A stretch of DNA of 64,000 nt from contig NZ_KI912107.1 of NCBI RefSeq assembly GCF_000517085.1, positions 1,550,398-1,614,397 on the forward strand. The letters run 5' to 3'. The notes under the pieces are model-generated. The model worked only from the letters and a program-made list of their open reading frames with translations, ran no database searches and was not told where the DNA came from. The translations under genes were made by a program, and so were the position numbers. Positions 55,288 to 64,000 of this stretch are shown here, one piece after another (within the stretch, counting starts at the first letter, position 1; each line of letters opens with the position of its first letter). Source of the DNA: Saccharicrinis fermentans DSM 9555 = JCM 21142 (lineage in GTDB: Bacteria > Bacteroidota > Bacteroidia > Bacteroidales > Marinilabiliaceae).

Positions 55288-56499
55288 ATGTCAGATATTT
55301 TTATTTATAACCCAACAGGGGAAATAGCCATTGCCAATGGTATGATTAGTTACATGCCTCCTAAAAAACTAAGAAGTTTTGAAAGTGACTTGGCTTTTCT
55401 TACTTCATTTTTTGCTTCCGATAATGATATAATCCTAAGCCCCCAATTGCCTAATCCACAATTCCTAGAACTATGGCATTCTCTAGGACTTGAAAAGATG
55501 CGCTATATTAGTTCTCTCAATCAAAAAATTAATAATATCAACTATGTCAAACCTTGGAGTTGGAATCCAGTTATACATCATAAAACAAAACACCTAAAAG
55601 AACAAAGCGCAACAGACTTCAAAGCATCACCCAACTATAGCTGGAAAGAAGGCAGTAAAGCCTTTTTTAGTAGAAATACGACGAATAAAGTACAATCAAT
55701 TATTAGCCAAAACAATGGAATACATCCTTTCATTGAAATACCACACCCTGCCATATCCATTAGCACACTGGAAGATTTTAAGCAGTGGATGCGTACACAA
55801 ACATCAGCGATTTTAAAGATGCCCTGGAGTTCATCAGGAAGAGGAATCCATGTCATCGATCCTCAAAAGCAACTGCCTCTTAACTACCCTTGGATACAAG
55901 GCGCACTTCAACGACAAGGCTTTATAACGGCAGAGCCATTACTGAACAAGGTATTCGATTTCTCTTTTCAACTGACAATTAGGAAAGGTGGAGAAATTAA
56001 CTTTGAAGGCATCTCCTATTTTATTAATGACAAAAAGGGGCATTTTATTGGCGGACACATTCATTGGCCTCACAAAGAAGATGACATCAGTCGTTTTCTC
56101 AAAAGGGCCGATCTTAATAAAGCTTCCTCTATCCTTATAGAAGCATTAAAATGCCTATCTCCTCACTCCTATTATGAAGGACCGATAGGTATTGATGCCA
56201 TCGTTTTTAAAAATACGGATGGACAATTAAAAATTCATCCCTGTATTGATATCAATTGGCGATATAATATGGGATTAGTCAATATTTCACTACCAAAATT
56301 TATAGATAAAAGTTCCATTGGTTTTTGGAATGTATCATCTTTTTCCATAGGCGAATGGAATCACTTTATTGACGACAATAGTCAAAAAAAACCACTCATT
56401 ATCAACCAACAACACGAAATAAAAAAAGGTTTTATCAATCTTACTCCGCCTAACGAACAAGCTATTTTTGGAGTATGGATGGAAGTATGGCCACGATAA
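55288..56499 (+). CDS. ATP-grasp-like protein of unknown function
   Basis: A 403-residue cytoplasmic protein. The second half looks like an ATP-grasp fold. The nucleotide-binding loop is SAILKMPWSSSGRGIHVID, and a central strand pair reads FQLTIRKGGEINFEGISYF. The metal-binding end is GPIGIDAIVFKNTDGQLKIH followed by PCIDINWRYNMG, with Asp and Asn in the expected places. Such enzymes ligate a carboxylate to an amine or thiol using ATP; the substrates here are unknown. The N-terminal part (IYNPTGEIAIANGMISYMPP) is conserved-looking but unassigned. It precedes a glycosyltransferase and a Wzi-like barrel on the same strand. Confidence 0.72.
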   Translation: MSDIFIYNPTGEIAIANGMISYMPPKKLRSFESDLAFLTSFFASDNDIILSPQLPNPQFLELWHSLGLEKMRYISSLNQKINNINYVKPWSWNPVIHHKTKHLKEQSATDFKASPNYSWKEGSKAFFSRNTTNKVQSIISQNNGIHPFIEIPHPAISISTLEDFKQWMRTQTSAILKMPWSSSGRGIHVIDPQKQLPLNYPWIQGALQRQGFITAEPLLNKVFDFSFQLTIRKGGEINFEGISYFINDKKGHFIGGHIHWPHKEDDISRFLKRADLNKASSILIEALKCLSPHSYYEGPIGIDAIVFKNTDGQLKIHPCIDINWRYNMGLVNISLPKFIDKSSIGFWNVSSFSIGEWNHFIDDNSQKKPLIINQQHEIKKGFINLTPPNEQAIFGVWMEVWPR

Positions 56500-56658
56500 A
56501 TATACACACATTAAAACAACAAACTGTGATCATTTATATTTAACTCCATCCCAAAGAAAGAATTAGCAAGCACGCGAAATTCGAATATAAGATTTACAAA
56601 AAAGTTGTATTTATTAATTAAAGCACTCATTTTTGTGCACTGTAATTAAAACCTTGCA

Positions 56659-57420
56659 ATGACCATTTCTATCATAACAGCTACCTACAATGCCGGGAAA
56701 ACGCTTGAAAGCGCCATTCTATCGGTGATTAATCAAACCTATCCACATATTGAGTTTATTGTTGTGGATGGAAAATCAAGTGATGAAACGGTTGATATTA
56801 TTAATCAATATCGTCCATTTATTCATCAGTTTGTTTCGGAGCCCGACAAGGGAATATATGACGCTCTCAACAAAGGAATACAAATGTCCACTGGTGATAT
56901 CGTTGGTTTTTTGCATGCAGATGACCTTTTTGACGATGACACAACTATTGAGACAATGGTAGGTGCACTGAAAAACAACAACGCGGATGTGATATATGGA
57001 GACTTAGAATACGTTCAAGTAAATGATCCGACCAAAGTGATAAGGTATTGGCAAAGCAAATCGTTTAAACCATCTCTTTTAAAAATGGGCTGGATGCCCC
57101 CTCACCCCACACTGTTCATAAAAAGACAAATTTACAATGAAATAGGCTCATTTAATTTGAATTATAAGATTGCTGCCGATTACGATTTTATCCTACGTTT
57201 ATTCTCCAACTCCAAATACAGGACAACATACACCCCCATGGTTATTACACGTATGCGCGTGGGAGGCACCAGTAATAAAAACATTAAAAACATACTTTTA
57301 AAAACAAAAGAAGATATTCGTGCATTAAGAAAAAACAAAGCAGGTAATATATTTTCTGTAATATGGAAAAATATTTCTAAATTACCTCAATTCATATATA
57401 ACAACCGAAGTCCAAAATAA
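56659..57420 (+). CDS. Family 2 glycosyltransferase
   Basis: A 253-residue GT-A fold transferase. Motifs: MTISIITATYNAGKTLESAI, EFIVVDGKSSDETVDII, SEPDKGIYDALNKGIQMSTG and the DXD-like GFLHADDLFDDDTT, then HPTLFIKRQIYNEIGSFN and the acceptor-side AADYDFILRLF. It transfers a sugar from a nucleotide donor during surface polysaccharide synthesis; donor and acceptor are unknown. It is similar to WcaA/colanic-type GT2 enzymes. It lies 25 bases before the Wzi-like gene, so the two are co-transcribed. Confidence 0.9.
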   Translation: MTISIITATYNAGKTLESAILSVINQTYPHIEFIVVDGKSSDETVDIINQYRPFIHQFVSEPDKGIYDALNKGIQMSTGDIVGFLHADDLFDDDTTIETMVGALKNNNADVIYGDLEYVQVNDPTKVIRYWQSKSFKPSLLKMGWMPPHPTLFIKRQIYNEIGSFNLNYKIAADYDFILRLFSNSKYRTTYTPMVITRMRVGGTSNKNIKNILLKTKEDIRALRKNKAGNIFSVIWKNISKLPQFIYNNRSPK

Positions 57421-57444
57421 GTAGTGCATCAAAGATAATAAATA

Positions 57445-59064
57445 ATGAAGCTTATATACACATTAGTCATGGTCGCTATAATTATGCACATGCACCCATT
57501 ATCGGCCCAGGAAATAAGTCACTATAACAATACCTATTTCAATCCCCTTGAACGCGAAATTTATCGCCCAGGAACACATATCCACACATCAGTACGTTCC
57601 TTTAATATGGACGCCTTAAACACAATGCTGAATGTTGACTCCTTGCTAAAGGACGGATTAGCAACACCAAGTGGAGATTTGAATTTTTGGCAACGCATTT
57701 TTCACGATGATTTATTAGCATGGGAGAATAAAGATGTATCCATTAAAATAAATCCCCTATTTAATTTCAGTATTGGAAATGAAATGAATGAGGGAAAAGG
57801 CACCTGGAACAATACCAGAGGCGTTTTTATTGAAGGCACATTGGGAAATAAATTTTACTTTTACACCGATTTTGTAGAAAACCAAAGTGTTTTCCCCAAT
57901 TACATAGATGATTTTGTGGAACAAAGAAAAGTAGTCCCCGGACAAGGAAAAAGTAAGAGCTATGGAAACAATGCACATGACTATGCTCAGTCCACTGGTT
58001 TTATTTCATTCAATCCGGAAAAATGGTTCAATATACAATTAGGTCAAGGCAAGCATTTTATTGGCGATGGTCATCGTTCATTACTGCTTTCCGACAATTC
58101 ATTTAGCTATCCATATCTTAAATTTTCCGCAGATTTCAACAAGGTTCATTATCATGTTATGTGGGCTCAACACCGTGATTTAAATAATATAAGCAAGGAG
58201 TTAGAAAGCAACGACGCCAGATATCTTGACAAATATTCTGCCTCACACTATCTTACGATGAATATTGGAAATCGTATTTCTGTAGGTATGTTTGAAAGTG
58301 TTGTTTGGGCTGCACAAGATACCATGGGACAACGAAACTTCGATTTATCATACCTTAATCCCATTATCTTTTTTCGACCCCTGGAATATTCATTGGGATC
58401 GCCAGACAACATGACTATGGGAATAAACGCTAAATATATACTAGGTAATAGCAGTGCATTCTATGGTCAGTTTGTAATGGGCGAATTTAAATTTGATGAA
58501 GTTTTTAACGGTAGCAAATGGTGGGCTAACAAACAAGGTTTTCAGTTAGGTTTTAAAAGTTACAATTTTTTAGGTATTAATAAGCTTGATTTTTTGACAG
58601 AATACAATCAAGTGAGACCCTACACCTATTCCCATCGTGAAACCATCACCAATTACGCGCATTATAATCAAGAATTAGCACATCCCTTGGGCGCCAATTT
58701 TAGAGAAAGTGTATCCAAGGTAAAATATCAATACCGACGGTTTATTTTTAATGGAGAACTAATGGTTGCTATGTATGGCAAAGATTTTTCGGATACTGAG
58801 AATAGCGTTAGTTATGGACAAAATATATTTAAAGACAATGACTACCGTCCAGGTGATTACAATCACACTATTGGACAGGGATTAAAAACCAATTTAATAT
58901 ATTTAGAAGGAAGCATTAGCTACTTGATCAATCCTCAAAACAACTTCAATATTGCTGCTGGGTTAAGAATAAGAAAAGAAACAAATGACATGGAAACTAA
59001 AAACACCCAGATGTTATGGTTTGCAGTCAGAACATCTATCAGAAGTATTTATACCGATTTCTAA
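57445..59064 (+). CDS. Wzi/RemB-like outer-membrane barrel protein
   Basis: A 539-residue protein with signal peptide (MKLIYTLVMVAIIMHMHPLSAQ). Barrel-like strands include FYFYTDFVENQSVFPNYID and WFNIQLGQGKHFIGDGHRSL, followed by LLSDNSFSYPYLKFSADF. The G-D-G-x-R-S-L-x-L-S-D-N-x-x-x-Y-P-Y-L signature is shared by capsule-anchoring Wzi barrels and gliding-motility RemB-like proteins of Bacteroidota. With the adjacent glycosyltransferase this favours attachment or export of a surface polysaccharide, but the choice between Wzi and RemB roles cannot be made here. Confidence 0.8.
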   Translation: MKLIYTLVMVAIIMHMHPLSAQEISHYNNTYFNPLEREIYRPGTHIHTSVRSFNMDALNTMLNVDSLLKDGLATPSGDLNFWQRIFHDDLLAWENKDVSIKINPLFNFSIGNEMNEGKGTWNNTRGVFIEGTLGNKFYFYTDFVENQSVFPNYIDDFVEQRKVVPGQGKSKSYGNNAHDYAQSTGFISFNPEKWFNIQLGQGKHFIGDGHRSLLLSDNSFSYPYLKFSADFNKVHYHVMWAQHRDLNNISKELESNDARYLDKYSASHYLTMNIGNRISVGMFESVVWAAQDTMGQRNFDLSYLNPIIFFRPLEYSLGSPDNMTMGINAKYILGNSSAFYGQFVMGEFKFDEVFNGSKWWANKQGFQLGFKSYNFLGINKLDFLTEYNQVRPYTYSHRETITNYAHYNQELAHPLGANFRESVSKVKYQYRRFIFNGELMVAMYGKDFSDTENSVSYGQNIFKDNDYRPGDYNHTIGQGLKTNLIYLEGSISYLINPQNNFNIAAGLRIRKETNDMETKNTQMLWFAVRTSIRSIYTDF

Positions 59065-59169
59065 AAAGATCCATACCTAAAGATTGATGTCTTACACATA
59101 AACAACTCTAAACCAAACACATACGCTAATTAAAATTCATTAAAAAAACAATATCGTTAGATTATCATA

Positions 59170-60174
59170 TTAATATGCGTTCACAATTTCAGCTAGTCCC
59201 TCTACCCAGATCTCAGAATCATTCAGACTTTCTACCAATTGAAGTTTTTCACCTCCATTTTCCATAAATTCTTTATGGTATTCATAAGCTATTTCCACTT
59301 CCGTTTCTAAACAATCAGTCACAAATGCTGGAGATACGACTAATACCTTCTTATTTCCCTGGCGTAAAAGATCTCGCAAAACATGATCAGTAAAAGGCAT
59401 CAGCCAATTTTTACTCAGTCGACTTTGAAATGAAACCGTATATCTAGCTTTCTCAAGCCCCAATTCCTTTGCCATAAGTCTCGTTGTTTGATAACAAGTA
59501 GCCTTATAGCAATTACCACCATGCGTTGGCATAGCAATATGACAGGAACAATCTACACTCTTAACACCCGGATGCAGCTTATTTACCTGACGATCAGGCA
59601 ATCCATGATATGAAAACACAACATGATCATAAGCATCAACATTATATTTTTTAATATTATGAACAAAAGCATTAATAAAAGCTGGATGATCATAAAACTG
59701 CTTTACATATTTTACATCTGGCTTACTTTTCCAACTCTTAAGTTCCATTTTTACTTTATTAATTGTGGATAGTGTTGTAGATGTAGCATATTGCGGATAA
59801 TGTGGCAAAACAATCAATTCTTCATAATTTTTTTTCCGTATTTCCTTCAATACAGATTTCATAGAAGGATTTCCATATCGCATAGCCGAATACACATCAA
59901 ACTCACCTTTAAGTTGATTGTTGAGTTTATTAACCAAGCTAGATTGGTAATACAATAAAGGAGAACCTTTTTTAGTCCAAAGGCGCTGATATAACTGCGT
60001 AGAATTATTTAAACGAAAGGGTATGATAACCAAATTAACCAATATTTTTTGTAGAAGCCACGGAATATCAATCACCAATCTATCGTTTAAAAACTCAAAT
60101 AAGAACCTTCGCACAGCTTTTTTTTCAGGCTTATCAGGTGTACCAATATTAATTATTAACAACGCTCGTTTCAT
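59170..60174 (-). CDS. hemH: Ferrochelatase
   Basis: A 334-residue enzyme that inserts Fe2+ into protoporphyrin IX, the last step of haem synthesis. Motifs: ALLIINIGTPDKPEKKAVRR, AMRYGNPSMKSVL, VLPHYPQYATSTTLSTI, the metal-binding His in VVFSYHGLPDRQV and the acidic ETEVEI region after SPAFVTDCLE. CDCSCH-like cysteines (SVDCSCHIAMP, GGNCYKATCYQT) occur in the middle, as in many bacterial HemH proteins. It lies on the same strand as hemN and hemG, but 290 bases beyond hemG. That gap holds no gene. Confidence 0.95.
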   Translation of the reverse strand: MKRALLIINIGTPDKPEKKAVRRFLFEFLNDRLVIDIPWLLQKILVNLVIIPFRLNNSTQLYQRLWTKKGSPLLYYQSSLVNKLNNQLKGEFDVYSAMRYGNPSMKSVLKEIRKKNYEELIVLPHYPQYATSTTLSTINKVKMELKSWKSKPDVKYVKQFYDHPAFINAFVHNIKKYNVDAYDHVVFSYHGLPDRQVNKLHPGVKSVDCSCHIAMPTHGGNCYKATCYQTTRLMAKELGLEKARYTVSFQSRLSKNWLMPFTDHVLRDLLRQGNKKVLVVSPAFVTDCLETEVEIAYEYHKEFMENGGEKLQLVESLNDSEIWVEGLAEIVNAY

Positions 60175-60467
60175 ATACTCTAATTAATTAAAAATTAGCA
60201 AAACTTCGCTACCAGTGCAAATTTTAATCATTCACCTGTGTGTTCAATTATTTGCGCTGGCCATGCCAGTTTCATCTGTTTAAATTTATTTTTCAATGGT
60301 CATATGGAGTTTGCCGATACTAACCATCCGCCCTACGTGTGTGTAAAATAATTCTTATAGCTCGTTTCCACCTATAATTTAGTAAAAGTCTGTCTAGTTG
60401 TCCACATTGTAAGCAAAATCACAAAAAAAAGATCTATTCCGCGACCATACCTATTAATAATATTATT

Positions 60468-61835
60468 TTACAACAACCTATCAGAAAGTTCTCTGGCTTG
60501 TTTCACCCTATCTGCCATTCCTATACCATCCTTAATATTACCAGATAAAAACAAACCTTCAAACTCATTTTCAATTTGCGATATAGCCTCATATCGTTCT
60601 TTTGTTGTTATATCATACTGAGGAATTGCATTCTCATACCGGAACACTTTAAACAAGTCAGGTTGATCTTCAGATTCTAAGGTAGAGCTAATTTCATCTA
60701 GAACCATACTTCGAATTTCATCATCCGATTTTTCAATCATCTCAGGTTTTTTCACTCCTCCAACAAAGACCGACAATATTGCTCCTTGTTCAGGATTTCG
60801 CCCATCAAACAATGCACCAGGAAACAGCACCCCCAAAATATTTCTTTTTTCTACACTTGGTACCAATCCGCCAAAAGCATTTATTTTTTTTCCATTCCAT
60901 TTTTTATAACCCAGTACCACCTGCACCACTTTTGCATATGTAATATTTGCCACGGGGTTTAAGCATTTTTTCTGAACAAAGGGCAAAATATCCAACAATC
61001 CTTTTCCTCCAAAAGTAGTCACCACGCTAGAAGAACTCACCCTGAATTGTTCTCCCTCCCTACTATGAAACTCTGTTGTAAAGCCAAGTTCCTCTTTCTT
61101 CACTTTAATCTGTTGACACCCACAAAAAATAGCGTCATCCGAAATACTTTGTTCCAGTGCAGAAATAAGTTTATTCAACCCTCCTTTAGCTGAGAATATC
61201 TCTCGACTCACACGCTTCTGTAAAGCTGTCTTGGATTCTTTTTTCTTTTTGATGGATCCCTTTACAAAACTCCCATAATTTTGCTCTAAATTATAAAGTT
61301 TTGGCATGGCATACCGCGTAATTAACTTTGTGGCATCGCCAGCATATATACCTGAAATAAAAGGATCAACAGCATAATCTAAGAAGCTTTTTCCCATTCT
61401 ACGTTTCACAAGTTCAGCCAATGATTCGTCAGGATTGGTACCTTTTTTTCTCCAAGGCTCACCAAGTATCTTCACCTTATCTCTCCACCTAAATAATGGT
61501 GTAGTAATAGCTTGTATCAGGCCTGATGATATAGGCTCCCACTTACCATTTTTCAAGATCCACCTCTCCTTTGCCTGGGGTTTGGGCGTTACCAGTTCAC
61601 ATTTTTCTTTTAAATCATCAAATAACTGAACAATGGCTTCGGAACTAATTACGCCAGTATTAGGTCCCTTTTCATATACAAAACCATCTTCTTCTTCTGT
61701 ATGGATAACACCACCTACCCGCTCGTTTTTCTCCAGCAGAATCACTTTCTTACCTGCTTTCTCTAAATAAAAAGCCAGCGTTAATCCAGTTAACCCGGCT
61801 CCTATAACAACAATATCAACTTTTTTATCCGTCAT
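60468..61835 (-). CDS. hemG: Protoporphyrinogen oxidase, HemY/HemG FAD type
   Basis: A 455-residue FAD enzyme oxidising protoporphyrinogen IX to protoporphyrin IX. The N-terminal dinucleotide-binding fold reads VDIVVIGAGLTGLTLAFYLE, followed by VILLEKNERVGGVIHTEEED and KGPNTG. Membrane-binding and substrate-domain stretches include FVEPFISGIYAGDA-like (DPFISGIYAGDATKLITRYA) and the C-terminal FAD segment GLFLSGNIKDGIGMADRVKQ. This is the oxygen-dependent HemY-type enzyme, often labelled hemG. It starts two bases after hemN ends, so both are on one transcript. Use of an oxygen-dependent enzyme with oxygen-independent HemN is common in this phylum. Confidence 0.94.
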   Translation of the reverse strand: MTDKKVDIVVIGAGLTGLTLAFYLEKAGKKVILLEKNERVGGVIHTEEEDGFVYEKGPNTGVISSEAIVQLFDDLKEKCELVTPKPQAKERWILKNGKWEPISSGLIQAITTPLFRWRDKVKILGEPWRKKGTNPDESLAELVKRRMGKSFLDYAVDPFISGIYAGDATKLITRYAMPKLYNLEQNYGSFVKGSIKKKKESKTALQKRVSREIFSAKGGLNKLISALEQSISDDAIFCGCQQIKVKKEELGFTTEFHSREGEQFRVSSSSVVTTFGGKGLLDILPFVQKKCLNPVANITYAKVVQVVLGYKKWNGKKINAFGGLVPSVEKRNILGVLFPGALFDGRNPEQGAILSVFVGGVKKPEMIEKSDDEIRSMVLDEISSTLESEDQPDLFKVFRYENAIPQYDITTKERYEAISQIENEFEGLFLSGNIKDGIGMADRVKQARELSDRLL

Positions 61836-61837
61836 TC

Positions 61838-63217
61838 TTAAAGTGAATTTGAATATCTTTTATTACCTGTACGCAGAGCTGGATCAAATGAAGCAACTAT
61901 ATTTCGAATAAACATAGTACCTAATTCAGTGATTCCTATAGACTGTTCGGTATAATCTATGAATCCATCCTCTTTAAACTGCTCTAAAAGAGACTGGTCA
62001 TAAGCAATTAGTTTTTTAATACTGGCAACATTAGTCCGAAGATTTTCTGCAACAATATTCCAATCAATAAATTTATTACACATTAGTTCATTGATCACCG
62101 TTCTAATTATTTTTTGCTCATTACTAACCAGCACTCCCTTTTCTACTGGAATAATATTTTCATTGATCAATCGAACATACTCCTTCACACTTTTGGTATT
62201 TTGGGCATATCCTCCAGAGAGTTGACTAATGGACGAAACACCTACTGCATAAACTTGTCCGGTGGTTCGCTTTGTACAATACCCTTGAAAGTTTCTATGC
62301 AACTGATGTTTATTAAGAGCCAAACAAAGTTCATCTTCAGGTAAGGCATAATGATCGAGACCAATAGACACATAACCAGCCTTCAAAAGTAAGTCATAGG
62401 CAGACAAAAACATATCCAACTTATCATCTGCCGTAGGCAATCCTTTTGCATCCAATATTTTCTGATGTTCCTTAAACCAAGGCACATGTGCATAGGAAAA
62501 GGTCACCAATCTATCCGGTCTTATTTCAATGGCCTGTTGTATCGACTTACAAAAACTCTCTGCTGTTTGACCTGGCAAACCATAGATAAAATCTAGATTC
62601 ACTGCAAAACCCTTATTTTTAGTCTTGACATACCTAACCAGATCACCAACAGGCAACGCAGACGGTTTGCGATTAACATCCTTCAAAACACATTCATCAA
62701 AATCCTGTATTCCAAAACTAAAACGATTAAAACCTGCTTCAAACAGCTCATCGAGATACGAATAAGACAAATGAGCAGGGTTACATTCTATCGCGATTTC
62801 CGCATTATCAATTACATCAAAAGCTTCGAATAAAATATCATTAATCTCTTTTAAATAATTGGCCTTTATGGCATTAGGAGTGCCTCCACCATAATGAATC
62901 TGAGAAATCTTACGATCCTTATTAATATGGCTGATAATAAGAGAAATCTCCTTTTTTAGTGCGGCGATATAATTTTTTATTTCTTCAGCTCTACCCATTT
63001 TTAATGCATTACATCCACAATAATGGCAAATTTGCGCACAAAAAGGTATATGTATATAAAAGGCTATATTATGAGGATGCTCTTCATTTGACTTTACCAG
63101 AAGATGCTTAAAATCACTCTCCTTAAAATCATCTGTAAAATGATTCGCAGGAGGATAACTGGTATACCGAGGAACAGGAACATTATATTTATTGAGTAAT
63201 TGCTTATCTACTTTCAT
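61838..63217 (-). CDS. hemN: Oxygen-independent coproporphyrinogen III oxidase
   Basis: A 459-residue radical-SAM enzyme converting coproporphyrinogen III to protoporphyrinogen IX. The 4Fe-4S site is FCAQICHYCGC (C-x3-C-x2-C), preceded by YIHIPF. Further motifs are QIHYGGGTPNAIKANYL, AIECNPAHLSYSYLDEL, RFSFGIQDFDECVLKDVNR and NLDFIYGLPGQTAESF. The length and the C-terminal HemN domain (YCTKRTTGQVYAVGVSSIS... NKFIDWN) indicate true HemN and not a HemW/chaperone paralogue. It heads the hemN-hemG operon. A GAACCTT/AAGGTTC hairpin lies in its leader at about 63234-63262. Confidence 0.95.
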   Translation of the reverse strand: MKVDKQLLNKYNVPVPRYTSYPPANHFTDDFKESDFKHLLVKSNEEHPHNIAFYIHIPFCAQICHYCGCNALKMGRAEEIKNYIAALKKEISLIISHINKDRKISQIHYGGGTPNAIKANYLKEINDILFEAFDVIDNAEIAIECNPAHLSYSYLDELFEAGFNRFSFGIQDFDECVLKDVNRKPSALPVGDLVRYVKTKNKGFAVNLDFIYGLPGQTAESFCKSIQQAIEIRPDRLVTFSYAHVPWFKEHQKILDAKGLPTADDKLDMFLSAYDLLLKAGYVSIGLDHYALPEDELCLALNKHQLHRNFQGYCTKRTTGQVYAVGVSSISQLSGGYAQNTKSVKEYVRLINENIIPVEKGVLVSNEQKIIRTVINELMCNKFIDWNIVAENLRTNVASIKKLIAYDQSLLEQFKEDGFIDYTEQSIGITELGTMFIRNIVASFDPALRTGNKRYSNSL

Positions 63218-63439
63218 TTTGTAAAGGACTTATGAACCTTCAGATACGAAGTTATAAGGTTCAAATTAGTATAACTACATTCATTTCACTTAGATAGGAT
63301 AGATTGGTACATTACATTCGTTCATGCAAGAACACCCAACAGACAAAAATAGTAATATTTGTTCGCAGTTTCATAGTATCGCTTATTATTTTCTTTATAT
63401 ATTAGTGTTGCCTACAATAACAAAAAAAATATTTTTACT

Positions 63440-64000
63440 TTGGGAAAACTCAATACATATTCACATTATTTTTTTTACAGTAAAAGATTATTTTTATTGG
63501 CAGCATTTGGTCTTTTTTTACCATATCACAAAATTAAATCACAAAACACCAGCACCAAAAAAGACACAAGCGCACAAAAAGAGATTTCGATTCAAAAATA
63601 TCTAAAACAACAATCCAACAATAGCTTCATACATAAGAAACTCTACGAATGGCTTGTTGTATCAAAGGATTCAAACATATCCAAAAATGAAATTTTTGCG
63701 GCTTTAGAAAAAGAAAATGAAAAGTATACTAATAAAATAATACGATCCATTAAAATAAAACAGATATCTCCATTTGCCAAGAGTATTCTTGATACCATTG
63801 GAATTTCAACCAGCAAAGTTGGCAAGCATTTGGATGATTTACGCTTTGAGACAAAACCCAGTATCATTAAAAGTAATTTAACTTTCAAAAGAGGTGAATT
63901 TGTTAATATGAGGAAACTCAAGGATAGCGAACGTATTTTACGTTCACTAAATTTTATTACAGATGCCTTAATAATTGTGGAGCCAGCCATTATTGATACT
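63440..64000 (+). CDS. BamA-like outer-membrane protein, 5' part only
   Basis: An open frame that runs off the right edge of the window; no stop is reached. From a possible TTG start at 63440 it reads MGKLNTYSHYFF, then a hydrophobic export segment (RLFLLAAFGLFLPY). A charged helical region follows, and then LTFKRGEFVNMRKLKDSERI with LRSLNFITDALIIVEP. The latter looks like a POTRA-type module as in BamA/D15-related barrel proteins of Bacteroidota (N-x-L-x-F-x-x-G-D/E ... L-x-x-S-E-R-x-L-R-x-L). The start codon is uncertain. The full product cannot be judged from this fragment. Confidence 0.6.
   Translation, partial: MGKLNTYSHYFFYSKRLFLLAAFGLFLPYHKIKSQNTSTKKDTSAQKEISIQKYLKQQSNNSFIHKKLYEWLVVSKDSNISKNEIFAALEKENEKYTNKIIRSIKIKQISPFAKSILDTIGISTSKVGKHLDDLRFETKPSIIKSNLTFKRGEFVNMRKLKDSERILRSLNFITDALIIVEPAIIDT

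Noticed and set aside
60175-60467. Possible gene between hemG and hemH
   Set aside because: No open frame of reasonable length or recognisable RNA was found in these 290 bases.
63324-63605. 93-codon open frame before the last gene
   Set aside because: It overlaps, in another frame, the more convincing BamA-like reading frame that continues to the window edge; its own sequence is Phe/His/Lys-rich and featureless.
1-64000. CRISPR array, tRNA or rRNA genes
   Set aside because: No regularly spaced direct repeats and no cloverleaf or rRNA-like sequence were noticed; a dedicated covariance-model scan was not possible.

Overview
The window looks like chromosomal DNA from a member of the Bacteroidota, most likely a marine or facultatively aerobic Marinilabiliales/Bacteroidales-type organism. 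This rests on gene content: AT-rich DNA, a TonB-dependent receptor, DUF4270 and DUF4907 lipoproteins, a Reg_prop/Y_Y_Y sensor kinase, an E1 alpha-beta fusion, lipoproteins with acidic residues after the lipid cysteine, and several promoters of the Bacteroidota type (TAnnTTTG at -7, TTTG at -33). The species cannot be named from the sequence. No tRNA, rRNA, CRISPR array or prophage was seen.

Layout. 0-7 kb: TonB receptor, mazG, phoH, clpC. 7-11.7 kb: gyrA, a periplasmic TPR protein and a truncated haemoglobin. 11.8-16.1 kb, minus strand: a serine hydrolase, two exported thioredoxin-fold proteins, a DUF4105 membrane protein and a small unknown protein. 16.3-18.6 kb: an unknown possible regulator and pyrD. 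18.6-21.2 kb is an accessory, AT-rich stretch with an XRE regulator, a broken REP-associated tyrosine transposase (RAYT) and two copies of a repeat. 21.3-25.6 kb: flavodoxin with 2-oxoacid dehydrogenase E1 and E2, under a well-formed promoter. 26-29.5 kb: an OmpA/PD40 protein, an exported nickel superoxide dismutase, and an msrA gene broken in a G7 run. 29.8-37.2 kb: rarA, an outer-membrane protein, DUF4270/Kelch/DUF4907 lipoproteins, a decayed pirin gene and YceI. 37.2-42.9 kb: a tightly overlapped operon of a GAF protein, ppk1 and an HD-PycTM fusion split by a frameshift. 43-49 kb: an ankyrin lipoprotein, a Pif1-like helicase fused to TPRs, a large TPR protein and a metallophosphatase. 49-53.7 kb: an oxidoreductase, a sensor kinase split at a C8 run, and a response regulator. 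53.9-64 kb: alanine dehydrogenase, an ATP-grasp-like protein with a glycosyltransferase and a Wzi-like barrel, the haem genes hemN, hemG and hemH, and the start of a BamA-like protein.

Four observations stand out. First, three copies of a roughly 150-base nested inverted-repeat element occur, one abutting the decayed RAYT gene; this looks like a REP/MITE-type family and its source. Second, the GAF-ppk1-HD-PycTM operon couples polyphosphate synthesis to a Pycsar-type membrane effector domain fused to an HD hydrolase. Third, the nickel superoxide dismutase has an ordinary signal peptide whose predicted cleavage directly creates the His1 nickel ligand. Fourth, several otherwise well-conserved genes are split by single-base frameshifts, two of them in G/C homopolymers. 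These may be contingency loci or assembly errors, and raw reads would decide.
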